Shown here piece after piece: positions 47,935-60,644 of a stretch of DNA of 64,000 bases (the first letter of the stretch is position 1; each line of letters begins with the position of its first letter). The DNA is from Deuterostichococcus epilithicus. Lineage: Eukaryota; Chlorophyta; Trebouxiophyceae; Prasiolales; Stichococcaceae. The stretch covers positions 2,666,001 to 2,730,000 of the forward strand of contig JAVTLE010000016.1 of the NCBI GenBank assembly GCA_033439295.1, in the 5' to 3' direction. A program made the translations under genes and the position numbers. The notes beneath the pieces were generated by a model. It was not told the origin of the DNA and searched no databases. It worked only from the letters and a program-made list of their open reading frames with translations.

Positions 47935-49573
47935 TGGCAGCAACGAGGATTCGGACGGCCGGGTACAGCAGGAGGAGGGTAGCCCCAGCGCCCAAGCTCG
48001 AACGAACGAGACTGTTTGGTGAACTGCTAGGTGCCCTTGGTGCCTGGATTTAGCCCACACACGCGCCTCCAAATGCTGATGCAGACGAGGGAGCCGACGC
48101 AAATCAGCTGCGTGTCCTTTGTTGATGCGAACTTTTCGTGATCCGTTATTTGTCCTGCCCGGTAATCTTAACATGTTCTGATGCAGTTTGGTACCCGATC
48201 TCAGGCGTACGGGCATCGTAGGGCATCGTATAGGACATGCTGCCATGTAGCGCATCGGTATTTGGCGATGCGCTTATGTTAGTCGTGATGCCGGCCAAAC
48301 TCCGCCTTCTACGCAAGGCCTTGCCAGCCGCAACCAGCTTCACGCTGCAAGCTGCTTGCCGATAGCTGACGTAGTCGGCTCGTACCCTTACTACAATACT
48401 ACCATTGAATAGGTCAGCAGAGCCTGCACTGAAGCGAGGTCAAAACACTGTTTTGCCTTACTCCGTGGACCCTCTGAGCTTCCTCACTGGTGATGTAGAG
48501 ACGGGGGCACCTTCACAGAGCCATTTAGCAGAAACGGCTGACAGTACACGCTGCTAGCTGGAGATGCCCTAATGTGACGTCGTGCGGCCCTGCTTGCGTA
48601 CGTACGATTGATCACTCGGTCAGCATTTGATCGTGTCACGTGACACAATACTGCCAGATCTGAGGCCCTTCATGACTGTGGGCAATTCCATCCCGTCCTT
48701 CATTCGCAGCTTGCACACCTCCTCGTCCGCCACCTGCTCTCTCGCTGCAGCACTTCAGCTTTGACTCCCAGTCTGCGCGGACCAAGGCCAGCCCGCAGCC
48801 ACTGCCAGCCGCTGCACACGACAGGTGAGCCACCGCGTCCTGTGAACGCCGAACGCCTGCTGCACGGCACAGGCTTCGGTAGCCCGGCGCTTGCTGCCGT
48901 CGGCGGCCTTCTTAATTCTGCACGATCCTGCAGTCGCGGTGCACAGGCGCCCGCGTTCGCATGCCCATCAGCCAGCCAGTACTGTCTGGCTGTCTTGCAC
49001 CATGCTCGTGCTTACGGCGTTATCCGCAGCCTTCACCTGCGGGGCCTCTCTATGTTTCTCGCAGTTTGCACCTGCAGCTGTATTGAGATTGTCAGTAAGT
49101 CGTCTGGCACAAGTTGTTGCATGATCCACAACGTCGCTGACAGCCATCGCACCGCGATGACCTGCTGCAGCTGATTTGCTCGAAGCTCTGTCTGACTAGT
49201 GCTTCACTATCTCTGCTGCAGTTCCTCTCCTGATCCCCAGCTGCCAGCACAGCGCCCCGCACCCGGCGACGCGGCCAGCGAGCACCCAGTGCGCGCAAGT
49301 CCGACACCTCCGATAATCTCCAAGGTCAGTCGCCGGATCTGGTTGCTCTGTGCATCCTGGCAGCAGCCTCAGTCCTTTATGATACGTGCCTGAATGCCCT
49401 CGAGCGGTCGAGGCCCATTGCGTACCGTCCTCGGGGGGCTGCACCCACCAGTCAGCGTGATGCGTCATGGAAAAGTATTATGTGTATTCCGATTGATACG
49501 GACGTACTGTGCACTCGAACTTAGCGCGCCTGCGTCTTTTGTGCTGCAGGACTTCACAGGCTTCTCTAGCACA
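47935..49573. other. Intergenic region, no gene seen
   Basis: About 1.6 kb between the protease stop and the lectin-like gene, relatively AT-rich around 48.0-48.7 kb. It may contain a 5' untranslated exon of the next gene. No RNA gene recognised. Confidence 0.45.
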
Positions 49574-51161
49574 ATGGCCCGCGGCGGCTCGATCCTGGCG
49601 GTGCTGCTGTTCGCTATGCTAGCCGCCTCAGCCGGCTGCGTGTCAGCTCAGGACGCCTCCTCAGCTCTGACCGCTGCCGATCCCAGCGACCACGGGCGGC
49701 AGCTGCAGGCATCCAAGAAGCCAACCAAGAAGAAGCCGTCCAAGAAGCGCAAGCCGACGAAGAAGAAGCCCACCGTCAAGGTCCTGACCGGCAAGGCCTG
49801 CAAGTCCTTCGGCACCGGCTGCTCCACCTGCACCAAGTCCGCCTGCCGCACCTGTGGTGCCACCTACACCAAGTCCGGCTCCAAGTGCGGTGAGTGTCCT
49901 TGCCCTGTTGCTGCCTGACAGTGACGACTGAATGCGCGTCGCACGCATGGCATTGTGGGTTGTGGGTTTTCGGCTTCTTGGCGCCGCCGCACAGCCTGCA
50001 GCTGCGCATCGCATCGCAAGCTGTGCAACCACAGCCGCAGCGGTGATGGATGCTGCATGCCGCTGTCCCTGACGTGTGCGCGAGCATGCCAGCAAGCTGT
50101 GGCTTCATCCACCCTCCCGCAGCTTCCATGTCTAGCATGAAACCGAATGCCGAGCTGATGGAGCTGTGCTTTTTGTGGCGCAGTGTGCAAGTCCGGCTAC
50201 GTCAAGGTCTCCTCCACCGGCGCGTGCGTTCTCAAGCACAAGCCCTCCAAGGCCAAGCCCGCGAAGGCTAAGCCCACGCAGAAGGCCACGACGAAGCCGA
50301 CGAAGGCGCCTACCAAGACCCCCACCGCGCCGGCGTCACAGCCCGTGGTCGCCGACCCCTCCCTCAAGGCGCCCAAGGTCCTCACATGTGAGTTCCTGCT
50401 GGCTCACTGACTGATGATCCTGGACGCATGCCTGCGTTGCGCCGCCGCAGTGCTGCGCCAGCCCCCTGCCAGCTTGCACCTCTCAGCTGCGCAGACTTTG
50501 TTGTTCTGCGCCCCGACTACTGATGTTCATTGCGCCGTCACGCTGACGCTGCTCTATTTCCCCGCATGCAGCCGCCTGCAAGGGCCCCGCCGCCGGCAGC
50601 CTCAAGTTCACCATCCTGCCGGGCCTCCACCCCTTCTCCGGCGCTGCCGCCGCCTGCACAGCCGCCGGCCTGCGCCTGCCCGAGATCGACGACATCTACG
50701 CTGGCAGCAGTGAGCACTCCTCCCCGCCTACCTGCCTGTTGTCGCAGCCGCGCTACGCCAGCTGCCGTCCAATGATCATTGCACTGCATGTGTGTCATGT
50801 GCCTCTGCCTGGTGCCTGGCAGCCCCTTTGTGATATGAGCATGCTCTATTGCCCTGTCAGCAAGTTGGGCAGCCCCTTCCGAGCTATTCTCCTGACCCGC
50901 GCTCACACTCAATTCCTTGCAGACGGAGCCGCAGTCAGCGCCGATGCGCTTTCCACAGTCGCCACCTGCGTCGGCGTCCAGCAGGCCGTGTGGTTCGACA
51001 CCTCCCTGGCCGCGCCGCGCTGCAACGCCTTCTCGGCTGTCGGCTCGCCCGCGGACGGCGGCGTCATCAGCGGCCGCAAGCTGTCGGCACTGCCCAACGT
51101 GCTGCTGACCATGGAGGTGCCCACCGGCTGCACCACCAAGCTGCCGGTGATGTGCGTCTAG
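49574..51161 (+). CDS. Secreted Lys/Pro-rich protein with C-type-lectin-like domain
   Basis: Four phase-consistent exons, 49574-49889, 50184-50387, 50572-50709 and 50923-51161, give 298 residues. A signal peptide (SILAVLLFAMLAASAGCVSA) is followed by a basic repeat (KKPTKKKPSKKRKPTKKKP). A Cys-rich knot comes next (CKSFGTGCSTCTKSACRTC, then YTKSGSKC and CKSGYVKVSSTGAC), then a second Lys/Pro/Thr linker (KAKPAKAKPTQKATTKPTKA). The last about 125 residues look like a C-type lectin fold: FSGAAAACTAAGLRLPEI at the start and GCTTKLPVMCV at the end, with VWFDT and CNAF between, in the order expected for the two disulphides. The lectin call is from pattern only; carbohydrate binding is not shown. 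The positive charge suggests binding to acidic wall polysaccharide. No C-terminal anchor. Confidence 0.72.
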
Positions 51162-52603
51162 GCGCTCAACGGACAGCAGCGTGGGGCGCTACAACACGTA
51201 GTAGAGGGGGGCAGTGAGAGAATTGAGAGCGCATATCAGATGCGCCAGCGGCAGGTGGTTTCAGACATTGCCTTTGAATGCTCGATCCCAAACGTGATGC
51301 CAGCATGCAAGGTCGTAGGCAGACAGCTTAGATTTTTTGTCTCGTTGCGTCTTTGACCGTGGCCATCAGCCAAATGCCACCGCAAGTGCCCCGTCTGGTT
51401 TACAAACACCCAGCGGTCCATGTTTGCTGGAACCTCATGTTTGGGATGGCTGGAACTGAGGATATAACAGGTTCAGCCATCGCTTTATTGTAGCTCTGTA
51501 GTCTTCCATCTGGCAGTTGATGGACTGCTTCGCTTCAGATGCTGCCATTGCTGCAGTTGATATTGGCGTGCACAATTGTGACAACTCTGCCGGACTGTAA
51601 ATACCCGCAAGCTCTTGGCACAAAACAAACACACCACCGCTTCCCCCCACACACTGGCTGCTCGAAGTCACAAACCTCCCTCTGGACACTGGTTCTCCTC
51701 ATCAGGGGCATTCTGTATCTGTCTGCACGCTTGACCAACCCCGCTTGAATGCATCCCACCCGCCTGCGCTTTGGTTCTCGTTTCCGTCGATGCGGTGACA
51801 GCAACTGGTTCTCCTTACGCCCGTTTCATCCAGGAGGGGCAGGAGACGGCAAGCAGCAGGCCACTACCAGGTGCCAGGTGCCGTTGGCCCAACAAGCAGG
51901 TCGTCTACCTTGCAGCAAAAGAGCACAAGGATATTCACATATGAGCATGTCCACGAGGAAGAGGTGAAGAGGCATCATGGTGACTGCTACCCACCTTGTC
52001 GTTTGGCTTACACCTGCCCAACCGCTGCGGCCGCTGGCGTCCAACCGCGCGGCGGCACCTTACTTGTTGTCAGCACGGCGGCGGCGGGGCTGACTGGTGG
52101 TCGGCAGGGGCGAAACGGCGCGTGTGGTTGTAAGAAGATTGATTGACGCTCTTTCTGGGCGCTGGATCTTTGCTTTCCCTCCACTGGGTGATTTACTACT
52201 TCCTGCTGTCGGAGCTCTGTCAGACAGCTGTCATCCAAGATTTCCTCCTCTTTCTCTGTCTGGTGGCCGCTGTTTGAAACAACCTTCCGCTAGTGGAGTG
52301 GTCTAGCGAGCATTGTGTGATTTCATCGAGAAACCACCTTCTTCCGCCATCGCGTTTGGCACACCGCCTATGTGACATACTCATCTGTCATCCATGACAG
52401 CCACTCCATCGCCAAGGCTGCCAAGATGGGGATGGCATCACTGCACAGACGCTTGCAACCGCCACAAATCAGTCATTTTACCAAGCCAGCCACTCACCCC
52501 AGTGAAACGTCAGCAGTGCCACTGACGACGTCGAGAGGGCAATGTGCAGTACGCACGGCTATGGTGGGGGCTTCGCGACGAGATCCCGGACCCTGACGTC
52601 GCC
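51162..52603. other. Intergenic region, no gene seen
   Basis: About 1.44 kb. A TGTAA, the usual green-algal polyadenylation signal, lies near 51595 and might serve the lectin-like gene. No further gene or RNA recognised. Confidence 0.4.
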
Positions 52604-55600
52604 ATGATGGATGTGGAGCAGCCTGTTGGCGCCATCCCCAGCGGCCAGCTGGTTGGGCGGCAGGGCCTGCAGCATGCGGCAGCCAACAGGTATGATGCCC
52701 CCATCGGGCGGATGCACATTGAGGCTTGTCAGCTGCGGAAGTCCGATCGATCTTTGCTGGTCTGTGTTTGGACCCAAAACTGCACACGTCATGCACGTTT
52801 GCAGGCAGTAAGTAGCCGGTCACTATGGCGCCATCCTCCAGAGCAGGTGACACACCACGCAGCCTGTGTGTCATGTTGCAAACACTGTGGTGCAGGGAGG
52901 GCGGAGCTGGTGACCGCGAAGCGGCGCGGGAAGCCGCAGTGCAAAATGCAGCGGCGGCGCTGGAGGCCCTGGAGCGGCAGCTGGATGCGCGCCAGCAGCA
53001 GCTCGACCGCAGGTGGGCTGCCACTATGTAGGGCGCCTTGAGGCAGGATGAGGACCGATGCACCGCGTCGCTGACCACCGCCTGCACACCCAGCATGCGA
53101 ATCAGCTTTTGTCGCCTGCAGCACATGCATGCATCCCATGTGGTCGCGTGAACACATGGCACTGCCACTGCGGCCAGTCGGCAGGGCAGCCTGGGACGCC
53201 CTCTCACAGCTTCCCTGGCCCGCCGCTGGCGGCTTGCCTGTCACCATGGTGGCTGGCCGTGGAGCTATCACTGGGGCACCAGGCACCAACGTCGAATCGC
53301 TTGCATTTGATCTTGGTCTCTGTCGGGAACTGGTTGACAGGGAGGCGGCACTGGCGGGGCAGGAGAGGGAGGCGGCGCAGCGGCTGGCGGATGCGCAGCG
53401 GCAGCAGAGCAAAACCCTTGGCATCCGCGCCAGCCTGGAGGCCGCGCGGGCGTCCGCCGCCGCCGCCCGCGCGACGCTGCAGTCCAGGTCTCACTCTGCC
53501 TCACCATATCTGTAGCACTATTCTTTTGCACTGCGCCGCCGCGCCGGCATATGGCTGGGCAGCGTGCACGCTTGTCATGCGTGTGCTGCGGAGAGCTGCG
53601 CGTCAGAGCTGCATTGCAGCCTTCACCCCAACTCGACCTGCGGTGCAGATGGATGCAGTAGATGGGCGCAGGCATTACAGTCCCGGATCCGCGTTGGTAT
53701 GCATGCACTGGGTTGCAACCTTAAGACATCAACAAACCCCCTCGTCTGCCCTGGCGCGTAGGATCGAGCAGGCGCAGCGCCTCATCGAAGACCTGCGCGC
53801 AGCGCAGGCCTCGGTCGCTGAGGCTGTCGCTTGCGGCCACGATGGCGGAAGCGCCGGCGCCGCCGCTGCCGCGCACGAAACCGGCGCAGAGCAAGGAGCG
53901 GACCTGCGCGCCAGTCGGCTGCCCGCCGCTGCACAGCATCCGCCGCCGCTGCCGCCGCCCCGCAGTGCGCCACCAGCGCCGGCTGCTCTGCCCGCTTCGG
54001 CGGCGTCAGACGGCCAGCCGCGGCTGCCTCCAGCTCCGGCACAGCAGCCGCCAGGGCGCCGCGCGGCAGCCGCCGCGGCATCAATGCAACCACCGTCGCA
54101 GCAGCACCCTGAGATGCGGCATGGTCCGCCAGCCGCTGAGCAGCTGATCCAGCTGTGCGGCGTTATTGCACCACCGAACTCGGGCGCCAAACGCAAGTCG
54201 CCGGGCACGGACGCGAGCGCACGCGCAGATGCCGCCGAGGCCGCGCCCGGACCAGCCGGCGGCAGAGGTGTCAGCTTGGCGCATGCGGCCAGGCCAGCGA
54301 AGCGGCAGGCCTCGGAGGCGGCCGCCCAGCCTGACGGCGCCGCCGCCACGGATCGGGCGGGCGGCATGCANCCGCCGCAGCCGCACCAGCCGGGGAGGGT
54401 GTCGCTCGTCGGCGCCGCGCTGCCGCCGCCGTCGCCAGGCGGGCGGCATCCCGAGCCGCCGCCGCCGCCACCGCAGCCTGTGGGGCGGCAGCCTCCCGGG
54501 GGCACGCCAGCGGCACGCCAGCAGAGCAGCGCAGAGCGGGCACCAGGCGGCGGTGGCGGCGGCGGCGCCCATGAGCCAGCTCAAGCGCGGCCTCTGCAGG
54601 CGGGCGCTGCCAGCGGTCAGCCCCTCGGCATGGCCAGTCAGCCCGCCGCCGTCGCCGCAGGCATCCAGCCCCAGCCTCACGGTCAGTCGCAGGCTGCCGC
54701 CGTGGTGCAGGCGCAGAAGAGTCGGGCGCATCCAGACAAGTGCCCCTGGTGCAACGGTCCCTGGCACTCGGGGAAGAAGTGCCGCAAAGCGCGCAGATGC
54801 AAGCTGTGCAGGCAGCGGGGCCACCTGCGCGCCGACTGTCCGCAGCGGTCGGCGGCCGCTGCCGCAGGTGACTTGGCTGGTTTTAGCGCTGACTGCGGCA
54901 GAAGCAGTGACCGGCAGCAGCAGCAGCAGCTGCAGCTGCAGCAGGCTGGCAGCAGGGCAGCTGCAGAGATGCGGCATGCGGATGCCGCCGTCGGCAGCGG
55001 CCTGAGCGGCCCTGGCAGAGGCAGCGGCAGGGTGCTGCCACCGTCGCCGCTGCCGGTCTCTGCTGGCAGTGGCGGCCTCGCCTGCGGAGATCCTTCGCAG
55101 CCTGACCGCTCGGGGACGTGCGGCGGCTCTCTGCAGCCTGACCACCTGCTGCGGCTGCAGGCACTGCATCACTTGCAACAGAGCGGCGCTCAGGAGACTG
55201 CCGACACTGCAGTGCTGGGAGCCGTGCCACCGGCCGGTGGCCAGCCGCCGCAGGGTCCTCCGGGCTGTGGCAGCCCAGCCGCTCCTGCCCGCCAGCCGCA
55301 GGCTGGCCCGGGAGGGCTCCCCGCTGGCAGTGGCGAAGGCAAGGGCGGCTTCAGCAGCGCCAGCGGCTTGCACAGCGGTGGGCATGACGGTACCAGCGGC
55401 CCGCTGCCGGCACCGCCGCCGGTGCCCACACATCCGCAGCGCCACAGTCGCAAAACAGACTCCGGCCAGGGCGACTCTGCCGGCCCCTCTGGGCGACCTG
55501 CGATCGGAGGCGGCGGCAACGGCGGCAGCGGCGGCGGACGCCACTGCAGCCTTGGCGGCATGGTGAACGGCAGCGAGGCTGCCCCTCCCGTGCAGCTGGG

Positions 55601-58600
55601 GCAGCAGCCACCGCAGCTGCCGCGCAAGCGGCGTCAACGTAAAGGCCAGGGTGAAAAGGCAGCGGGTGAGGGCGCTGTGACCGGCGCCAGCGATGGCGGC
55701 GGCGGCGCCGGTGACTGTGATCGTGACGGCGGAAAGGGGTACGGTGCGCCCGTGCCAGCGAGCGGGCATGCCTCTCCCACGAACGGCGCCGTCAGCGGCA
55801 GGGGCCGCGGCCGCGGGGCCGTGACTGGAACCGGCGCTGCCGGGAGGGGCAGAGGCCGCGGCGCCATCTCTGGCCGCGGGCAGCAGCGGCCACTGAAGCC
55901 CGCAGGTGCGCTTGGTGGCGCACACATTCCTTCCCATGTTGCACTGCAGTGCACCGTTTTTACTGATGTGGGCCTCTACTGCACTGGCGTCTCTGGGCCT
56001 GTGCAGTCCACAGACGTTGAGACATGCCTGCCATGGGAGCGTCACTGATTGCAAAGGTGCCGAGGGCATGCTTGCTGCAAGCACTGAGATCACATAGTAC
56101 TTTCGAATTGCTGGCGCGTCCATCATGCTCAAGGCTCCTCCCGAATGAGTCGGCCATGTCTGCAGACGAAGAGGAAGGTCTCGACGATATCGTGGCAGCA
56201 CTGCGTGCCTCGCAGCCGCCTGCGCGAGCGAGCAAGCCTGACAGCGTCCCGGCGGATGCACCTGCCACGAATGGCGGCGCCGCCGACGCCCTAGCGGCAC
56301 CGCCAAAGCAGCGGTGGCCCATGGCGGCGGTGGCCGCTCGAATCACCGCAGCGCGGATGGCGGCAGCAGCGGCTCTGGAGGTGAGGCTCGATTGGGCCCC
56401 TGCATCGTTGGGATCGCTACTGTTGCAGCTATGGGTGTCCCCCAGAGCGTGTGCCAGCAGGCGAAACACGAGATTTACCGCCTTTGAGTTGGGATTTGTG
56501 CAGCACACAACCACTCAGCCGTGCAGTGTGACCCCAGACCCGCTGGCCCTCAGCAGTGCCGCCGCACAGCATGTGGTTGCTTGCTCGTTCAGCTGCCGCT
56601 TGCACGAACGGGAGGCCTCTGCGTTTGCCACCGTGTCCGGCCGCTCACCTGGCGTGCGGTTCGTGCAGGCGGACTCGCCGGACCTCCTGGCGCTGCTGAA
56701 GCACCACGGAATTGCGCCGCGCCTGGAGCTGCTGCTGCCTGAGACGGGGCCGGAAACCGCCGCCGACGCAGCCGGCGCTGGCCCCGCTGACGCTTCACAG
56801 GCTCTGGGCAGCAATGGCAGCGCCGGCGCGGGACGGGCGCCGAGCGCAGCCCAGGCGGCGGGCCCGGGGGCCTTTGCAGAGGTCGCAGCGGTGCTGGCAG
56901 AGCTGTTCCCCAGGGCGCCGCCGCACGGCGCGACATTCGGCATGGCAGCCAACCACCCGCCGCGGGCGCATGCCCCTGGCGGCGGTGCCGCAGNCGCGGC
57001 GGCGGACCCCTGCCCGTGCGAGGCGTGTCAGCCGGCGGGGCGGGTGCCGGCAGCGGTGGCACCGCCGCCGCCGGCGCGGAGGCAGCAGGAAGCAGACATG
57101 CAGGAAGCAGCACGGAGGAAGCGAACGGCGACGAGCCGCCGGCGGAGCACAGGGGCTGGGACCCGCGGCCGCTGGCGGCGCTGAAGACGCTTGTGGACCT
57201 GGCGGAGGAGTCTGCAGCGCGCGGCCGGCCGCTGCAGTGGGGCTGGTGCCGGTGCGTCACCCACGGCCGGCTCTCCTGCTCCGTCTGCACTGCGCAGACT
57301 TGGATCTTGACTCATTTGGTGAATAGCAGCAGAGATGGTTGCGTGTGGCAGCTCGCTGCACTGGGGCTGGGGCTGCTGTCCTGAAGTGCAGCACCGTCTA
57401 CCAGAGACGCCAAAGCACCGTCACTATGCGTGCGCAGTCCAACACGAAGTGCCAGAACCGTTTGTCTTGCGGGTTGCGCAGGGAGCTGCGCGCATTCATC
57501 TTCGTGTTCGTGGAACAGCACCGCATCGTGCTGGAGACGCCCGAGTACGGCAATGCCACCTACTTCTTCGAGCTGGAGGCGTCCCTGCCCATCGCTGCCC
57601 AGGTAGGGTGTATGGTGATAATATATCGCATGGCTGGAGACAAGCCACACTGGCGACACAGCCTATTTATTTGAGCTGTCATCGCTGCTGCCCGTCGCTA
57701 CCGTGTGTCTGGGCAGGGTCGGCCAGGGTATACATACCCAAGGCCGGACGCAATGCATGTAATTGAACAGCGCCCCTGGCCGCTGCGGCCGAAGCGCCGC
57801 TGCTGGAGGCCACCAATTTCAGGGCGACAGGAGAAGGGGAACCAGAACGCGGCTGCAGGCAGCGGTAGCAGCCGTCCTGTTGCTGGGGTGGCATCGCCCA
57901 TGCATAACCCCCAACCTTGGCGCACGCCTTGCTTGTGACGGTGCAGCGGCAGCTGGTGGCGGGCCTGGGTTGGGGTTCAGGACTGAGACTCCTGCTGCCT
58001 GCGTCCTCCTTGCCTGAGGCTGTGCGCCTGTCGCGGTGTAGGTGCAGCGGCTGGTGGCGGTGTTGAGCGCGCGTGGCGTCAGCAAGGGCGCGCTGCTGGC
58101 GGCCAGCGAGCTGGACGTCTCAAGGCTGGGGGCGCGCCAGCGGGCAGCGCTCGCGGCCGCCGGCTGGGTGCCCGGCACAGGGCTGCGCTCCCTGCTCAAC
58201 TTCACGGGTGGGCACGCGGTTCGCAGCATGTGACTTGACGACGGCGGCTGCAGTGGCGGGCAAACCACATGTGCAGGGGGGGTAGGCTGTCCCGAACCTG
58301 AGCGGTCTGCTTGCTGCTAGGTGGCTGCTGAAGCACGGCGCCAGGAACCCAGCATGCGAGACCCTGTGGTGCATGCAGCGTGCCTATGCACATCAATATC
58401 CAGGAATGAATCCATTGTGTCATGCAGGCGAGCGCATCCACCACCACAACTACTGCGGGGAGGGTGGCGGTGCCGGTGGCGGGCAGCTGGCCTGGCGCGA
58501 GCGCGTGGCCGCTCACCTACGCGCCGGCGCCAGTGGCGGCCGCGTGCACAAGCAGTACGCGGCTGTACCGGCGTCAAAGCCGGCTGATCCCTTGCTATGC

Positions 58601-58606
58601 GGCTGA
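52604..58606 (+). CDS. Large CCHC zinc-knuckle protein with coiled coil and conserved C-terminal domain
   Basis: Exons 52604-52689, 52896-53012, 53341-53487, 53762-55905, 56166-56380, 56669-57251, 57482-57602, 58042-58207 and 58428-58606 keep phase throughout and give about 1252 residues if one base is restored near N 56993. Order: acidic start (MMDVEQPVG), coiled coil (NAAAALEALERQLDARQQQL; EAALAGQEREAAQRLADAQR), Pro/Ala/Gln-rich region, then two knuckles CPWCNGPWHSGKKC and CKLCRQRGHLRADC (about 54740-54840). A long Gly/Ser/Gln-rich part with RGRGRGA repeats follows, and a C-terminal region with RAFIFVFVEQHRIVLETPEY, GNATYFFELEASLPIA, LAAAGWVPGTGLRSLLNF and RIHHHNYC. I recall this C-terminus from plant zinc-knuckle proteins of unknown function. 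RNA binding is inferred from the knuckles and RGG-like repeats. An ATG at 56156 could instead start a separate gene, but exact phase agreement favours one. N at 54371. Confidence 0.7.
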
Positions 58607-59469
58607 CGTGCCTGGGCTATGTTGCGGCAACATCAGCACCTGCGCCGTCGGGGAAGAGGGGATGGCAGCAACGCAGTGTAGTTCAGTGACCTCGCAAAGC
58701 GTCTGCGGAGTGGCTGCGATTGCCGCCGTCAGGGTGTGTGGGTGTACACTAAGGAGTGATTTGATGTGCCTGGTGATGGCAAAGTTTGGCCGAAAGACAG
58801 AGCATCGTGTGTACCACGTGGAGATGCACCACCTGTATTGCCAGGACCTGAGTTAACAACATCCTGAACTAATAAATGAAATGACAGTCCTGCAACATGG
58901 ATCCGCTCAATGCATAAAGCCACTCGTCCGTGCGCACCACCGTAAGGTGCGCGGGCTGCACTTGCTACTTCACCAGCATCACGGAACTGGACCCAACTCG
59001 AAGTCGCAGATGTGCCCCTCATCGCGTGACAAGAACAGTGCTCAGCGGACACACACTTTCAAGGCCCTCAGACGTCAACCTCCATCGGCACAGCGCTCAG
59101 CAGCGCAAGTGTCGCGCCGTCAGTTATCAGGTGCGCGGCGAGGGCCGCAGGTCCACAGAGAGTTTGTCCTGCTCGGTTTTCGACAGCCGGCTGGCAATCG
59201 CCCGACCGCCTGCCGTCGGCAACGCCGTCGACGACCCCGCCCTGAGCTCATGCTTATCAGGGCCGTGGCGAGGGCCGCGGGTCCAAGAGCGGTCGGAGTT
59301 GCCGGCGGAGGCCACCTCCCGCCTCGCCCCTAGCTCCTCGTTGTCCAGCACTCGCAGTGCCCACTGCGCGGAGAGGCCGGCAGCGGAGCGGCCTCGGTGA
59401 CTATCAAAAGTACGTGCAGCGCCGCATGGTCGAGTAAGGATCGAGCGTGAATGCTGGGGTGGTTGAGAC
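58607..59469. other. Intergenic region, no gene seen
   Basis: About 860 bases between the zinc-knuckle gene (+) and the weak minus-strand gene. No supported coding or RNA feature. Confidence 0.4.
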
Positions 59470-60190
59470 CTAGGGGATGAGAATGTGCAGGACGGCCACA
59501 GCCTGCGCCGGGATGCGCAATGCGCAGCGGCGCATCATGTCGATGAGCAGCTGATACTTGAACATCAGGAATTTGTACTGCTCGTGCAGCTGGTCCTCCG
59601 CCCCCGCCTTGGCGCCCAGCTCCGCGCGTCTGAAGCCGCTGGATCTTGCTGTCCTGTTCGTGCAGCGTCGCACAGATCACCAAATGGCGGACGGTCCTCA
59701 CCCGGCTGGTTGGAAATGTGCAGGTTTGAGAACAGTGCAGAAATCGAGTGGAGCCCGGGGGCTGCAGTGCCGATCGAAATCGGACAAACTCCTGCTTGCC
59801 TGCTGCTGCAGGCGCTGCTGCATTGCCGCCATCTCCTGCTGCTGGCAGCCGATCAATACCTCGTCTACATGGTGACAAGTTGATTTTAAAACGTCGAAAA
59901 TAGAATCGCCATCCCTTGAGAGCCGAAACTCGTGTGCCCCGAGAGCGCGATCATTACCTGAGTGTCTGTCTCGACCCCTTCGGCTGTGAAAGAGCGACCA
60001 GCCCCGCTTTCCGAGGTGCGAATGCCCGTACAGATCCCGGAAAAATTCACACAATGATTCAAGAGCAGCACAGACTGTTACCTGCAGGCTGCGCGCCAGC
60101 CATCCGCTTGATTTGCAGGCGTGTGTCTTTCCTGGTCGTAGGGCGAAGAGAATTGTCCCAGTCTCGTCTGCGATCCAGGAAGTGATCTTG
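59470..60190 (-). CDS. Possible small coiled-coil protein, unknown family
   Basis: A convincing terminal exon ends at the stop 59470-59472 and reads RRAELGAKAGAEDQLHEQ, then YKFLMFKYQLLIDMMRR and IPAQAVAVLHILIP. Upstream on the minus strand, about 59880-59790 reads DEVLIGCQQQEMAAMQQRLQ, a coiled coil. About 60190-60085 reads SWIADETGTILFALRPG with a GTAACA donor. These pieces have coding-like character but the splice phases could not all be reconciled (one joint may use a GC donor CAG|GCAAGC), and no start codon was found. Function unknown. The gene is divergent from ATP synthase subunit d. Confidence 0.35.
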
Positions 60191-60644
60191 TTGCAAGATT
60201 CGTCGCAAAGCGGCGCTCAGCAAGCACTGGCGGATGCTGCCTAACGTGCTACAGGCAGCTGAGCAAGATACGACGTTATCGGTCTACAACAGCGGCGCAG
60301 CGTCTCGATGTGAAAAACACTACATATCACAAAGCTTTGCGGTGCATGACGTCGCTAAACGGCGCGAGCGCTCTGCTTGCACCTGCGCATCTCGCAAAGT
60401 CGCAGTTCATCATAGCGTCCCGCATGTAGGGTTCCCGGACTTGCTGCGATTCGCACTTCCCAGAGTACAGGCAACTCACAACTGATTGCGAAGCCGTTTG
60501 CGGAAGCTCAACGTCAGTGGACCGTCAGAGGAGCTTAAGCTTGATCAGGCCAGGGCGGGGCTGTGCGGGCAACTGTGCAGCAGCAGCACACACCCAGCGC
60601 TTGAACCCTTTGCCGCTCCTCCGTCGGGCTGCTCGCGCGTCACG

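Noticed and set aside
54081-56306. 741-residue minus-strand open frame
   Set aside because: Antisense shadow of the zinc-knuckle exon, which has clear Cys/His knuckles and phase-consistent neighbours.
56156-56380. Separate gene starting at the ATG at 56156
   Set aside because: The upstream exon ending at 55905 joins 56166 in exact phase, so one gene was preferred; kept as an alternative in the annotation.
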